A DNA stretch of 48,756 bases, taken from the NCBI RefSeq assembly GCF_002379095.1, contig NZ_NBZV01000036.1, forward strand, positions 1 to 48,756, read 5' to 3'. Below are positions 15,465-22,681 of the stretch, piece by piece (position 1 is the first letter of the stretch; each line of letters starts with the position of its first letter). The position numbers and the translations under genes were made by a program. This DNA comes from Polaromonas sp. AER18D-145. Its GTDB lineage: Bacteria; Pseudomonadota; Gammaproteobacteria; Burkholderiales; Burkholderiaceae_C. Below the pieces are notes generated by a model that saw only the letters and a list, made by a program, of their open reading frames with translations, did no database searches and was not told where the DNA came from.

Positions 15465-16229
15465 TCAGCGACGGGTTTTGATGGAGTTCGGGAGTGTGAC
15501 CACATTGCGCTGCAGAAACTGATCCAGGGAGATCAGGAGCACCATGGCGAACGCGGCAATGATGACCAGGCTGGGCAGGTTGAATGAACTGATGTAGCCA
15601 AAACCCTGAGGAATGGCTGTGCGGTTCGGCGTGGTGCAGACAAACTCCGCAGCCGCCATGCCGGTGTAGTGCATGGCGCACACCGCCACCGCCATCACCA
15701 GCGCCGCGCCGGCCCGGCGCGCCAAACTGGCGGAGTTGAAGGCCAGCCACAATGCGGCGGTGGCTGCGACCACGGCAATGACCAGCGAGATGGCCACCAC
15801 CCCGTAGTTCCACTGGATGTAGCCGCCGAATTTCATGCCGTACATGCCCAGGTAGTGCATGAAAGCCACGCTGGTCCCGAGCAGCGCACCGGCACCCAGC
15901 ATGCGCGGCAGGCTGTCCGGCGCCTTGGCGACAAAACCCAGTGCCAGTGAGGCGACCAGGACGGCCACCGCCAGCGAAACGCCGGTTTCGATCATCGAAA
16001 AGCTGCTTGCCACATCGAGATCGAGCGCCAGCATGCCGACGAAATGCATGGCCCAGACACCAACGCCGCCCAGTGCCACGCCGGCTGCCAGGATGTTGAT
16101 GGTGCGGTGGGTGGAGTTCTGCTGGATGCGCGTGGCGGCCGTCAGCGCGACAAAGGCGCCGGTTACCGAAATCAGGAACGAGAGGGCGACCAGGGTCCAC
16201 TGGTAGCTGGTTAAAACTTGAGTGTTCAT
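15465..16229 (-). CDS. MHYT-domain integral membrane sensor protein
   Basis: A 254-residue membrane protein of about seven helices. It carries the three diagnostic repeats MHFVGM (61-66), MHYLGM (124-129) and MHYTGM (186-191), each in a WAMHFVGM-like context. MHYT domains are proposed to bind copper and sense O2, CO or NO. Here the domain stands alone, without the GGDEF/EAL output domains often attached, so a partner is needed; the next gene downstream encodes a response regulator. There is no strong Shine-Dalgarno before the ATG at 16229, which is preceded by an AT-rich region with a palindrome at 16245-16267. It is placed between the nitrate transporter and nitrite reductase operons. Confidence 0.9.
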   Translation of the reverse strand: MNTQVLTSYQWTLVALSFLISVTGAFVALTAATRIQQNSTHRTINILAAGVALGGVGVWAMHFVGMLALDLDVASSFSMIETGVSLAVAVLVASLALGFVAKAPDSLPRMLGAGALLGTSVAFMHYLGMYGMKFGGYIQWNYGVVAISLVIAVVAATAALWLAFNSASLARRAGAALVMAVAVCAMHYTGMAAAEFVCTTPNRTAIPQGFGYISSFNLPSLVIIAAFAMVLLISLDQFLQRNVVTLPNSIKTRR

Positions 16230-16244
16230 TTAAATACCAAGTAG

Positions 16245-16267
16245 TTACATTAAAGACTGAAATGTAA
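16245..16267. promoter_or_regulatory. Palindrome TTACATT-N9-AATGTAA upstream of the MHYT gene
   Basis: A perfect 7+7 inverted repeat centred 27 bp upstream of the ATG, in an AT-rich island unlike its GC-rich surroundings. Size and position suit a dimeric repressor or activator site. The regulator is not identified. Confidence 0.5.
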
Positions 16268-16296
16268 TACTTACTGCGATTTGTTGCATTGGCCGT

Positions 16297-16320
16297 CAAT
16301 AAACCCTCATGGGATGAGGG
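16297..16320 (-). terminator. Probable terminator of the nrt operon
   Basis: Minus strand CCCTCAT-CCC-ATGAGGG followed by TTTATT: a 7-bp stem with a short loop and weak U-tract, about 310 bp after the nrtD stop. The intervening 16321-16628 is GC-rich; I see no gene, RNA or repeat in it. Confidence 0.5.
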
Positions 16321-16628
16321 CTCAGAAAGCGACCAGCGCTGGCCCTGGCCGATGGCCATGGCGGGTAGGGGTGGTGCAGAGGGATGGGGGAGCTCGGACG
16401 GCGAGCGAAAGCCCGCGTGCGGCTGCGGTCCCGGGCTGCACGGGGCCAGAAGTCCGTGGCGCCTGCAAGACAGGGGTGAAGTCACCCTGGAGAGTCGGGC
16501 GGCCGGGCGTCCAACAGGAACACGGCCCGACCGGCGAGGGGCACCACGTTCGCCAAGGCGGCCTGTTCCCGTTCGAGCTGCCGCGGTGTCGGTCACGGCA
16601 CAGGGTGGTGTGCCCTTTCGGCCGGCGG

Positions 16629-17438
16629 TTACGCAGCTTTTTCGACGTGGCCCTGGCGGGTGTAGAGGAAGTCGATCACTGCCTTGCGGTAATGCAGGTA
16701 CTGCGAACTTTCGGCAAGGGCGACCCGGTCACGCGGGCGCGGCAGCTCGACGTGCAGCACTTCGCCGATGGTGGCCGAGGGACCGTTGGTCATCATCACG
16801 ATGCGGTCGGACAGGAGCACCGCCTCGTCCACGTCGTGCGTGACCATGACCACGGTACTCTGAGTGGTCGCCACGATCTGCAGCAGCTCGTCCTGCAGCT
16901 TGGCGCGGGTCAGGGCGTCAAGGGCGCCAAACGGTTCGTCCAGCAGCAACACCTTGGGCTCCATGCACAGCGCGCGGGCAATGCCGACCCGCTGCTTCAT
17001 GCCGCCCGAGATTTCGCCAGGGCGTTTTTGCGCTGCAGCGGTGAGACCGACCATGGCCAGCGCCGCGTCGGTGCGGGCCTTGAGTTGCGCCTTGTTCTCT
17101 TTGGCTGCAAACACCCGCTCCACCGCGAGGTAGACATTTTCAAAGCAGGTGAGCCAGGGCAGCAGCGAGTGGTTCTGGAACACCACGGCGCGCTCGGGGC
17201 CCGGACCGGAGATTTCGCGGTTGGCGCAGAGCAGCGTGCCTTGCGTTGGCGTGGTCAGGCCGGCCATCAGGTTCAGCAGCGTGGACTTGCCGCAGCCCGA
17301 GTGGCCGATCAGCGCGACGAATTCCCCTTTCGCGACCGTCAGGTTGATGTTCTGCAGCGCGCAGAACGGGCCTTTTTTGGTCTTGAAGGTCTGTTCGACG
17401 CCCTGGATCTCGATGTATTTGGTGGTCAATGAACTCAT
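16629..17438 (-). CDS. nrtD: Nitrate ABC transporter ATP-binding protein
   Basis: The 269-residue ATPase powers nitrate import. Walker A GHSGCGKST (45-53), Q-loop VFQNHSLLPW, signature SGGMKQRVGIARAL, Walker B VLLLDEPFGALD and the switch histidine in VTHDVDEA are all intact. The short C-terminal tail lacks the NrtA-like sensor domain of cyanobacterial NrtC, so it corresponds to NrtD in form. The ATG at 17438 is preceded by AAGGAC. It follows nrtB by 29 bp. The nitrate/taurine-type ATPases are close in sequence; nitrate specificity is taken from the neighbours nrtA, nasR and nirB. Confidence 0.92.
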   Translation of the reverse strand: MSSLTTKYIEIQGVEQTFKTKKGPFCALQNINLTVAKGEFVALIGHSGCGKSTLLNLMAGLTTPTQGTLLCANREISGPGPERAVVFQNHSLLPWLTCFENVYLAVERVFAAKENKAQLKARTDAALAMVGLTAAAQKRPGEISGGMKQRVGIARALCMEPKVLLLDEPFGALDALTRAKLQDELLQIVATTQSTVVMVTHDVDEAVLLSDRIVMMTNGPSATIGEVLHVELPRPRDRVALAESSQYLHYRKAVIDFLYTRQGHVEKAA

Positions 17439-17467
17439 GATGCGTCCTTGGTTGGCAGGCCGGAGGC

Positions 17468-18433
17468 CTAACTTTTCACTTCTTCAAACGTGAAGGCCGT
17501 GGCGACCTTGATCAGCACAAATTCCAGTACCAACCCGACGATGCCAATCACGAAAATCGCGATGATGATGTTCTTGACATTGAGGTTGTTCCACTCGTCC
17601 CAGACCCAGAAGCCGATGCCGACGCCGCCGGTCAGCATTTCGGCCGCGACGATGACCAGCCAGGCGGTGCCGACGGCCAGGCGCACCCCGGTCAGCATGT
17701 AGGGCAGCACGGCGGGGAACAGGATCTTGGTGACAATCTTCCATTCGCTGAGGTTGAGCACGCGCGCCACGTTCATGTAGTCCTGCGGCACGCGTTGCAC
17801 GCCGACGGCGGTGTTGATGATCATGGGCCAGATCGAGCAGATGAAGATGGTCCAGATGGCGGCCGGATCGGCGCCCTTGAACACCAGCAGGCCGATCGGC
17901 AGCCAGGCCAGCGGCGAGACCGGGCGCAACAGGCTGATCAAGGGGTTGAACATGCGGCTCAGGAAGGTGAAGCGGCCAATCATGAAACCCACCGGAATGC
18001 CCACCACGGCCGCCAGGCCGAAACCCATGGCCACGCGTTTGAGCGAGGACAGCACGTTCCAGCCCACGCCCTGGTCGTTCGGGCCCTTGCTGTAGAACGG
18101 GTCCTTGAAGATCTCGATGGCCTGGATGAAGGTGTCTTTCGGTGAGGGGATGCTGGCGCCGGTGCCCATGGACACCAGTTCCCAGACCAGCACCAGCAAA
18201 CCCAGGCCCAGCAGCGGCGGCAGAATGCCCAGCCAGAGCACGGAGGCGTCCCGCGGTGGTTTCGCTGGCGCGGCGGCTGGCACGGTAGTTTTCATGTTGT
18301 TTTGGGCTGTAGCGCCCGTGTTATGGACGCCGTCAGCTATTAAATGTGCAGCTGATGGCTCCCTGGGTTTGTCGCCGCTGCGGGCTGCCGGCGTGGCAGC
18401 TTCAAGCGGGCTGTGGAATACGGCACTGACCAT
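17468..18433 (-). CDS. nrtB: Nitrate ABC transporter permease
   Basis: Inner-membrane permease of the SsuC/NrtB type, 321 residues with about six membrane helices. The BPD_transp_1 core has the ATPase-coupling EAA-like loop near AVGVQRVPQDYMNVARVLNLSEWKI. I chose the ATG at 18433 because AAGGAG lies 6 nt before it. An internal ATG at 18295 would give a more usual N-terminus but has no ribosome binding site. The roughly 46-residue extension is low-complexity and in part encoded by a copy of the dispersed GCTAT/TAGCTG repeat (18301-18353). The 249-bp gap to nrtA contains a duplicated block (18505-18690). Confidence 0.88.
   Translation of the reverse strand: MVSAVFHSPLEAATPAARSGDKPREPSAAHLIADGVHNTGATAQNNMKTTVPAAAPAKPPRDASVLWLGILPPLLGLGLLVLVWELVSMGTGASIPSPKDTFIQAIEIFKDPFYSKGPNDQGVGWNVLSSLKRVAMGFGLAAVVGIPVGFMIGRFTFLSRMFNPLISLLRPVSPLAWLPIGLLVFKGADPAAIWTIFICSIWPMIINTAVGVQRVPQDYMNVARVLNLSEWKIVTKILFPAVLPYMLTGVRLAVGTAWLVIVAAEMLTGGVGIGFWVWDEWNNLNVKNIIIAIFVIGIVGLVLEFVLIKVATAFTFEEVKS
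18301..18353 (-). repeat. Dispersed repeat copy F, in the nrtB 5' extension
   Basis: On the minus strand GCTGC-ACATTTA-ATAGC keeps the 17-bp geometry with two mismatches in the left arm, followed by a tail ending GGGCGCTACAGCCC. It is read in frame and encodes AHLIADGVHNTGATAQ in the N-terminal extension of NrtB. Confidence 0.6.
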
Positions 18434-18504
18434 GGTGATCTCCTTGACGCAGTTTGATCAGGCGCGCTGCCTCAGCAGCGTGCGGTGAATCGGGCTTGTG
18501 TGGT

Positions 18505-18690
18505 TTCGGCAGCGGAAAGCGTTCGCTCGGGCGTCGATCCCCAGCGAGCTGGGGCCCCTCGCCGCGCGGCTCACGCTGCGGCCTCCAGAGTTGTGAGGCC
18601 TGACGAAGCTGAAAGGTGTCGGCCGCCGAAAGCGTTCTCCGGGGGCGTCGATCCCCACAAGTGGGGCCCCTCGCCGCGCCGTTCACGCTT
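18505..18690. repeat. Direct repeat pair between nrtB and nrtA
   Basis: Two blocks of about 70 bp (18505-18576 and 18618-18690) share AAAGCGTT, GGGCGTCGATCCCC, GGGGCCCCTCGCCGCG and TCACGCT. Each has its own hairpin with a different loop (CCCCAG-CGAG-CTGGGG and CCCCAC-AA-GTGGGG). The second block runs into the nrtA stop codon (18683-18685). Confidence 0.75.
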
Positions 18691-19936
18691 TCACCTTGAA
18701 AGAATCCGCGTATTTTTTCGGGTCCTTGCCGTCCCAGACCGTGCCGTCCATCAACTTGTGGCTGCGCATCACGTCCTTGGGCACGCTGACCTTGGCGGCA
18801 GCGGCGGCGTCCTTGTAGATGTCGATCTGGTTGATCTGTTTGGCCAGGCCCAGGTAGTCGGGGTGGTCCTTGATCAGGCCCCAGCGCTTGTGCTGCGTCA
18901 GGAACCACATGCCGTCGGACAGGTAGGGGAAGTTGACCGCACCGTCGTTGAAGAACTTCATGTAGTTCGGGTCGTCCCAGGTCTTGCCCATGCCGTTCTG
19001 GTAACGGCCCAGGATGCGCTGGTTGATCGCATCGACGCTGGTGTTGACATAGCTTTTTTCGGCAATGGTTTCAGCCATCTTGTTCTTGTTGGACAGGCTG
19101 GCGTCTATCCATTTGCCGGCTTCGATGATGGCGGCGGTGACGGCGCGCGCCGTGTTGGGGTACTTCTTGGTGAAGTCGGCCGTCGTTCCCAGCACCTTTT
19201 CAGGGTGGTCCTTCCAGATGTCCTGGGTGGTTGTGGCGGTCACGCCAATGCCGTCGATGATGGCGCGGTGGTTCCAGGGCTCGCCCACACAGAAGCCGTC
19301 CATGTTGCCGATGCGCATGTTGGCCACCATCTGCGGCGGTGGCACGGTGATGACCTTGGCGTCCTTCATCGGGTTGATGCCGTTGGCTGCCAGCCAGTAG
19401 TACAGCCACATCGCATGGGTGCCGGTGGGAAAGGTCTGCGCGAAGGTGTATTCGCGCTTGTCGGAGGCCATCAATTTGGCCAAGCCGGCGCCGTCCACGG
19501 CGCCCTTGTCGGCGATTTTCTTGGAGAGTGTGATGGCCTGGCCGTTGTGGTTCAGGTTCATCAGCACGGCCATGTCTTTCTTGGGGCCGGCGGTTCCCAT
19601 GTGCACGCCATAAATCAGGCCGTAAAGCACATGGGCAAAGTCGAGTTCGCCGTTGACCAGCTTGTCGCGCACGCCGGGCCAGCTGGCTTCCTTGCTGGGA
19701 ATGATGGTGACGCCGTGTTTTTTGTCAAAACCCATGACCGAAGCCATGACCACGCTGGCGCAGTCGGTCAGCGGAATGAAGCCGATCTTGACTTCCTTCT
19801 TCTCGGGCGCATCGGAGCCGGCTGCCCAGGCGCCGGGGTTGCCGATGCCGAAGGTGGCGGCGCCGCCCAGTGCACCGGCTTTGCGGATGAAGTCGCGGCG
19901 TGTCGGCTTGCCTGGAGCGGGGGAAGTTTGCGTCAT
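18683..19936 (-). CDS. nrtA: Nitrate ABC transporter substrate-binding protein
   Basis: A 417-residue CmpA/NrtA-family binding protein that captures nitrate outside the membrane. It has a twin-arginine signal, TRRDFIRKAGALGG, in the first 25 residues, then VKIGFIPLTDCASVVMA, the GPKKDMAVLMNLNHNGQAITLS stretch and the MRIGNMDGFCVGEPWN block conserved in the family. The ATG at 19936 follows AAGGAG; the longer frame upstream is leader RNA, not protein. It is first gene of nrtA-nrtB-nrtD. Expression is set by a sigma-54 promoter at 20120 and an attenuator with ANTAR-type hairpins (19998-20102). Confidence 0.95.
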   Translation of the reverse strand: MTQTSPAPGKPTRRDFIRKAGALGGAATFGIGNPGAWAAGSDAPEKKEVKIGFIPLTDCASVVMASVMGFDKKHGVTIIPSKEASWPGVRDKLVNGELDFAHVLYGLIYGVHMGTAGPKKDMAVLMNLNHNGQAITLSKKIADKGAVDGAGLAKLMASDKREYTFAQTFPTGTHAMWLYYWLAANGINPMKDAKVITVPPPQMVANMRIGNMDGFCVGEPWNHRAIIDGIGVTATTTQDIWKDHPEKVLGTTADFTKKYPNTARAVTAAIIEAGKWIDASLSNKNKMAETIAEKSYVNTSVDAINQRILGRYQNGMGKTWDDPNYMKFFNDGAVNFPYLSDGMWFLTQHKRWGLIKDHPDYLGLAKQINQIDIYKDAAAAAKVSVPKDVMRSHKLMDGTVWDGKDPKKYADSFKVKA

Positions 19937-19997
19937 GTGGAACTCCTTGAGTGACAAAACAGAAGACTGAAAAAAGAAGCGCAGAAGGTCAAAAGCG

Positions 19998-20056
19998 GAA
20001 AAACAAAACGGCGCCCATTTCGGGCCTGCACAAGCAGGCTGGAAATGGACGCCGTT
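19998..20056 (-). terminator. Intrinsic terminator (attenuator) in the nrtA leader
   Basis: Minus strand: AACGGCG and CCATTT arms (20056-20043) pair with AAATGG and CGCCGTT (20020-20007) around an inner CCTGC-TTGT-GCAGG hairpin, followed by TTTTGTTTTT. It ends about 60 nt before the nrtA ATG. Its 5' arm is shared with hairpin P2, so P2 and the terminator cannot form together. Confidence 0.9.
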
Positions 20057-20060
20057 GTCC
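20047..20060 (-). promoter_or_regulatory. ANTAR-target hairpin P2 in the nrtA leader
   Basis: Minus strand GGAC-AACGGC-GTCC: 4-bp stem, hexaloop with A1 and G4. The loop and 3' arm are also the 5' arm of the terminator, the arrangement expected for ANTAR antitermination. Confidence 0.8.
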
Positions 20061-20086
20061 TGTGAAGCCGTGGATGACTTTGGAAC

Positions 20087-20102
20087 GGACCGCCGTTGGC
20101 CC
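20087..20102 (-). promoter_or_regulatory. ANTAR-target hairpin P1 in the nrtA leader
   Basis: Minus strand GGGCC-AACGGC-GGTCC: 5-bp stem with one G-T pair and the same hexaloop AACGGC as P2. It begins about 7 nt after the predicted transcription start, with 26 nt between P1 and P2. Confidence 0.8.
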
Positions 20103-20119
20103 ATTCATGCCATCAACTA

Positions 20120-20136
20120 AGCAGCAACCGTGCCAG
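20120..20136 (-). promoter_or_regulatory. Sigma-54 promoter of nrtA
   Basis: Minus strand CTGGCAC-GGTTG-CTGCT: -24 TGGCAC perfect, -12 CTGC with one mismatch to TTGC, and GG-N10-GC spacing kept. The predicted start is near 20109, just upstream of hairpin P1. Confidence 0.75.
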
Positions 20137-20176
20137 ATGATTCTGATGTTGGGGGACGGGTTGCTGTTTGCCTCTG

Positions 20177-20196
20177 AAAAACGGCTTGTCGCCGTT
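20177..20196 (-). terminator. Probable terminator of nasR
   Basis: Minus strand AACGGC-GACAA-GCCGTT followed by TTT. It lies after the nasR stop and upstream of the nrtA promoter. A second small hairpin, GGCACA-AGACC-TGTGCC (20258-20274), follows directly on the nasR stop codon. Confidence 0.55.
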
Positions 20197-20228
20197 GCGC
20201 CGGGAGCGCAGAACCCGCTCAGACGGGG

Positions 20229-20245
20229 TGCGCCATGATGGTGCG
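20229..20245. promoter_or_regulatory. Putative NtrC enhancer site upstream of nrtA
   Basis: TGCGCC-ATGAT-GGTGCG matches the NtrC palindrome TGCACC-N5-GGTGCA at 10 of 12 positions with correct spacing. It is centred about 128 bp upstream of the predicted sigma-54 start, a usual distance for an enhancer. Confidence 0.6.
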
Positions 20246-20277
20246 GAGCCCTCAGGCGGCACAGGTCTTGTGCCTAT

Positions 20278-21522
20278 TCAGGGCGTTCCGGTGGCCAGGT
20301 AATCCGCCATGGCCAGCACGGCTTCGGCCACATCGGTCAGGCGGCGGTTCTGGTTCATGGCGGTTTGCCGGAGCATCTTGTAGGCCTCTTCTTCACTGAG
20401 CTTGCGGTGCGCCATCAGGAGACCCTTGGCGCGTTCGATGAGCTTTCGCTCATTGAGGGAGGCGCGCGCCGTCTCCAGCTCGTCGCTCATGGCCTGCAGC
20501 CGGCTCGCCTGGTCCTGGACCAGCTCGAGGATGGAGCGGTCCAGGTGCGGGCCATAAGACGTGGCCGCGGGACCGGCCTGGCCCGTCCCAACTGGCAGGC
20601 TGCCGCCCTGCGCCGTGAGCGCGGCGAGGATCATCTGGTGGTCGCGCAGTTCGGCACGGGCCTGCACGATCTTCTGTTCGCACAGCTGCAGCAGTTCGGC
20701 CGCCAGCTGGTCCTCGACGGCTTTCATGGCGTCGATGCGGTGGGTGCAACAGTCGAACCAGGTCTGGCTCAGGTTGGGGTCGAGGGCGCCGGCCGCGACC
20801 GAGCAGGCGATGCGGCGCAGGCGTTCGAGCTCTGCCAGCGTGGCGGGACTCTGGCTGGTTTGCCACAGTTCGCGCAGCGCCGGTGTCGAGAAGTCGCTGA
20901 ACACCTGCACGCAGCGTTCCTGCGACTGGATCAGGTGCAGCCATTGCTGCTGGCGCTGGCTGTCGGTCTGGCCCGAAGCGAAGGTGGCCGCGCCGAAAGC
21001 CCTTTCCTGACCGGCAAACTCCTTGCCCTGCATGAAGTTGAACATGGCCACCAGCAGCCGCGAAATCTCGGGGTTGGTGGCACTGTCGGCCGCTTCAAAG
21101 ACCACGGCCAGCAGGCCGGCGATCAGCTTGACGAATGCCGTGGTGACCTCGGCCGCGGCCACGCCCTGCGCGCCGATGCGGGCCCGCAGGGCGGGCAGGG
21201 CGTCGAGTTCATGCAGGACAAAAGCAATGCGGCTGAACAGCCGCGCGCCGTTGTTCAGGTGGCCGGCATCGGTGTCCAGGTGGTCGAAGCTGGCGCGCAA
21301 CTCGTCCTCGACCTGCCGGCAATCGAGCACCTGGCGGGGCAGCTGCGCGGCGAACCGGGCGCCCTGCGAGCCCAGGAAAACATTGGAAATGCCGCGTTCC
21401 TTCTGCAGTGCGTGGACCAGCCGCCCGATCACGTTGACCAGCGCGCTGGTGCGGGTGAGTTGCTCGAGGTCGTTGATTTCGCAACGCCTGGCGGCAATCA
21501 GAAAGCTCAATCCGGATTTCAT
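20278..21522 (-). CDS. nasR: Nitrate/nitrite-responsive antiterminator NasR (NIT-ANTAR)
   Basis: NasR binds nitrate or nitrite through its NIT domain and then binds leader RNA through its ANTAR domain to prevent termination. The 414-residue protein shows the NIT signature LVHALQKERGISNVFLGSQG near residues 35-55 with a long helical body, and a C-terminal ANTAR domain (about 350-405) with ASLNERKLIERAKGLLMAHRK-like sequence and LSEEEAYKMLRQTAMNQNRRLTDVAEAVL. I chose the ATG at 21522; a TTG 12 bases earlier is possible. Neither has a clear Shine-Dalgarno; instead a CCTT tandem repeat lies just upstream. It is divergent from tsaD and upstream of nrtA. Candidate target RNAs are in the nrtA and nirB leaders. 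Confidence 0.93.
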   Translation of the reverse strand: MKSGLSFLIAARRCEINDLEQLTRTSALVNVIGRLVHALQKERGISNVFLGSQGARFAAQLPRQVLDCRQVEDELRASFDHLDTDAGHLNNGARLFSRIAFVLHELDALPALRARIGAQGVAAAEVTTAFVKLIAGLLAVVFEAADSATNPEISRLLVAMFNFMQGKEFAGQERAFGAATFASGQTDSQRQQQWLHLIQSQERCVQVFSDFSTPALRELWQTSQSPATLAELERLRRIACSVAAGALDPNLSQTWFDCCTHRIDAMKAVEDQLAAELLQLCEQKIVQARAELRDHQMILAALTAQGGSLPVGTGQAGPAATSYGPHLDRSILELVQDQASRLQAMSDELETARASLNERKLIERAKGLLMAHRKLSEEEAYKMLRQTAMNQNRRLTDVAEAVLAMADYLATGTP

Positions 21523-21533
21523 CGTTTCAGTCA

Positions 21534-21549
21534 AAGGAAGGAAGGAAGG
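21534..21549. repeat. Tetranucleotide tract (AAGG)4 in the nasR 5' region
   Basis: Four tandem AAGG units (CCTT on the nasR strand), 12-27 bp upstream of the ATG, where a Shine-Dalgarno should be. Too short to be sure of length variation. Confidence 0.6.
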
Positions 21550-21562
21550 TCAGTGATTGTCC

Positions 21563-21578
21563 TGCAACATTCATGCCC
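21563..21578 (-). promoter_or_regulatory. Sigma-54-like promoter of nasR
   Basis: Minus strand GGGCAT-GAATG-TTGCA: -12 TTGCA perfect, -24 element 4 of 6, GG-N10-GC spacing kept. The predicted start is about 30 bases before the nasR ATG. Confidence 0.5.
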
Positions 21579-21637
21579 CGGGCCGTTTTCGGCCCCGACC
21601 CGGGGCGAACGGCACACCGCGCTTTACACTGGGTGCC

Positions 21638-22675
21638 ATGCTTGTACTGGGAATTGAATCGAGTTGTGACGAAACCGGCGTGGCGCTTGTCGACGCCGCG
21701 GGCCAGGGCGTGCCGGCGTTGCTGGCGCACGCGCTGCACAGCCAGATCGACATGCACCAGGCTTACGGCGGCGTGGTGCCCGAACTGGCCAGCCGCGACC
21801 ACATCCGGCGTGTGCTGCCGCTGATCAGCGAGGTGCTGGGCCAGGCGCAGCGTTCGCTGGCCGACGTGGACGTGGTGGCCTACACCCGCGGCCCGGGCCT
21901 GGCCGGCGCGCTGCTGGTGGGCGCCGGCGTGGCCTGTTCACTGGCGGCAGCGCTGGGCAAGCCGGTGATGGGCGTGCATCACCTCGAGGGGCATTTGCTC
22001 TCGCCTTTTTTGAGCGCCGACCCGCCACAGTTTTCCTTCGTGGCGTTGCTGGTGTCGGGCGGCCACACCCAGCTGATGCGGGTGGACCGGGTGGGCAGCT
22101 ACGAGCTGCTGGGCGAAACCATTGACGACGCGGCCGGCGAGGCCTTTGACAAATCGGCCAAGTTGCTGGGCCTGCCTTACCCCGGCGGGCCGCACCTGGC
22201 CAGGCTGGCGCTGGGCGGCGACGCCCAGGCCTTCAAGCTGCCCCGGCCGCTGCTGCACAGCGGCGACCTCGATTTTTCATTTTCCGGCCTGAAAACCGCA
22301 GTGCTGACGCAGGCCAAAAAACTCGGCGAGCCCATGGGCGAGCAGGCCCGGGCCGACCTGGCGGCCTCGACGCAGGCGGCCATTGTGGAAGTGCTGGTCA
22401 AAAAATCGTTGAAAGCGCTGGAGCAGACCGGCTTGACACGGCTGGTGGTGGCCGGTGGCGTGGGGGCCAATGCCTTGCTGCGTGAACAGCTCAACGCGGC
22501 CTGCAGCAAAAAGGGGATTCGGGTGCATTACCCGGAAATGCATTTGTGCACCGACAACGGCGCCATGATCGCGCTGGCGGCCGGCATGCGGCTGCAGGCA
22601 GGCCTGGAAAGCCTGCAGCGCGGCTACACCTTTGACGTGAAGCCGCGCTGGGGTCTGGCGGAAATCACAGCCTGA
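21638..22675 (+). CDS. tsaD: tRNA N6-adenosine threonylcarbamoyltransferase TsaD
   Basis: TsaD transfers the threonylcarbamoyl group to A37 of tRNAs that read ANN codons, working with TsaB, TsaE and TsaC. The 345-residue protein opens with [18 protein letters not shown] and has the metal-binding [11 protein letters not shown] and [16 protein letters not shown] blocks. The ATG at 21638 gives the usual N-terminus; the frame upstream to 21557 has no support. It is divergent from nasR, so their promoters share about 115 bp, and convergent with the small heat shock gene. Confidence 0.97.
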   Translation: MLVLGIESSCDETGVALVDAAGQGVPALLAHALHSQIDMHQAYGGVVPELASRDHIRRVLPLISEVLGQAQRSLADVDVVAYTRGPGLAGALLVGAGVACSLAAALGKPVMGVHHLEGHLLSPFLSADPPQFSFVALLVSGGHTQLMRVDRVGSYELLGETIDDAAGEAFDKSAKLLGLPYPGGPHLARLALGGDAQAFKLPRPLLHSGDLDFSFSGLKTAVLTQAKKLGEPMGEQARADLAASTQAAIVEVLVKKSLKALEQTGLTRLVVAGGVGANALLREQLNAACSKKGIRVHYPEMHLCTDNGAMIALAAGMRLQAGLESLQRGYTFDVKPRWGLAEITA

Positions 22676-22681
22676 CCCGGT

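Noticed and set aside
17468..18295. Shorter nrtB starting at the internal ATG 18295
   Set aside because: It gives a more typical N-terminus but has no Shine-Dalgarno, while ATG 18433 has AAGGAG at 6 nt. Kept as an alternative, not as the call.
20110..20200. Hairpins AACGGC-GACAA-GCCGTT and GGCACA-AGACC-TGTGCC as additional ANTAR targets
   Set aside because: Loops are 5 nt and lack the A1/G4 hexaloop; both lie upstream of the predicted nrtA start, so they belong to the nasR 3' end.
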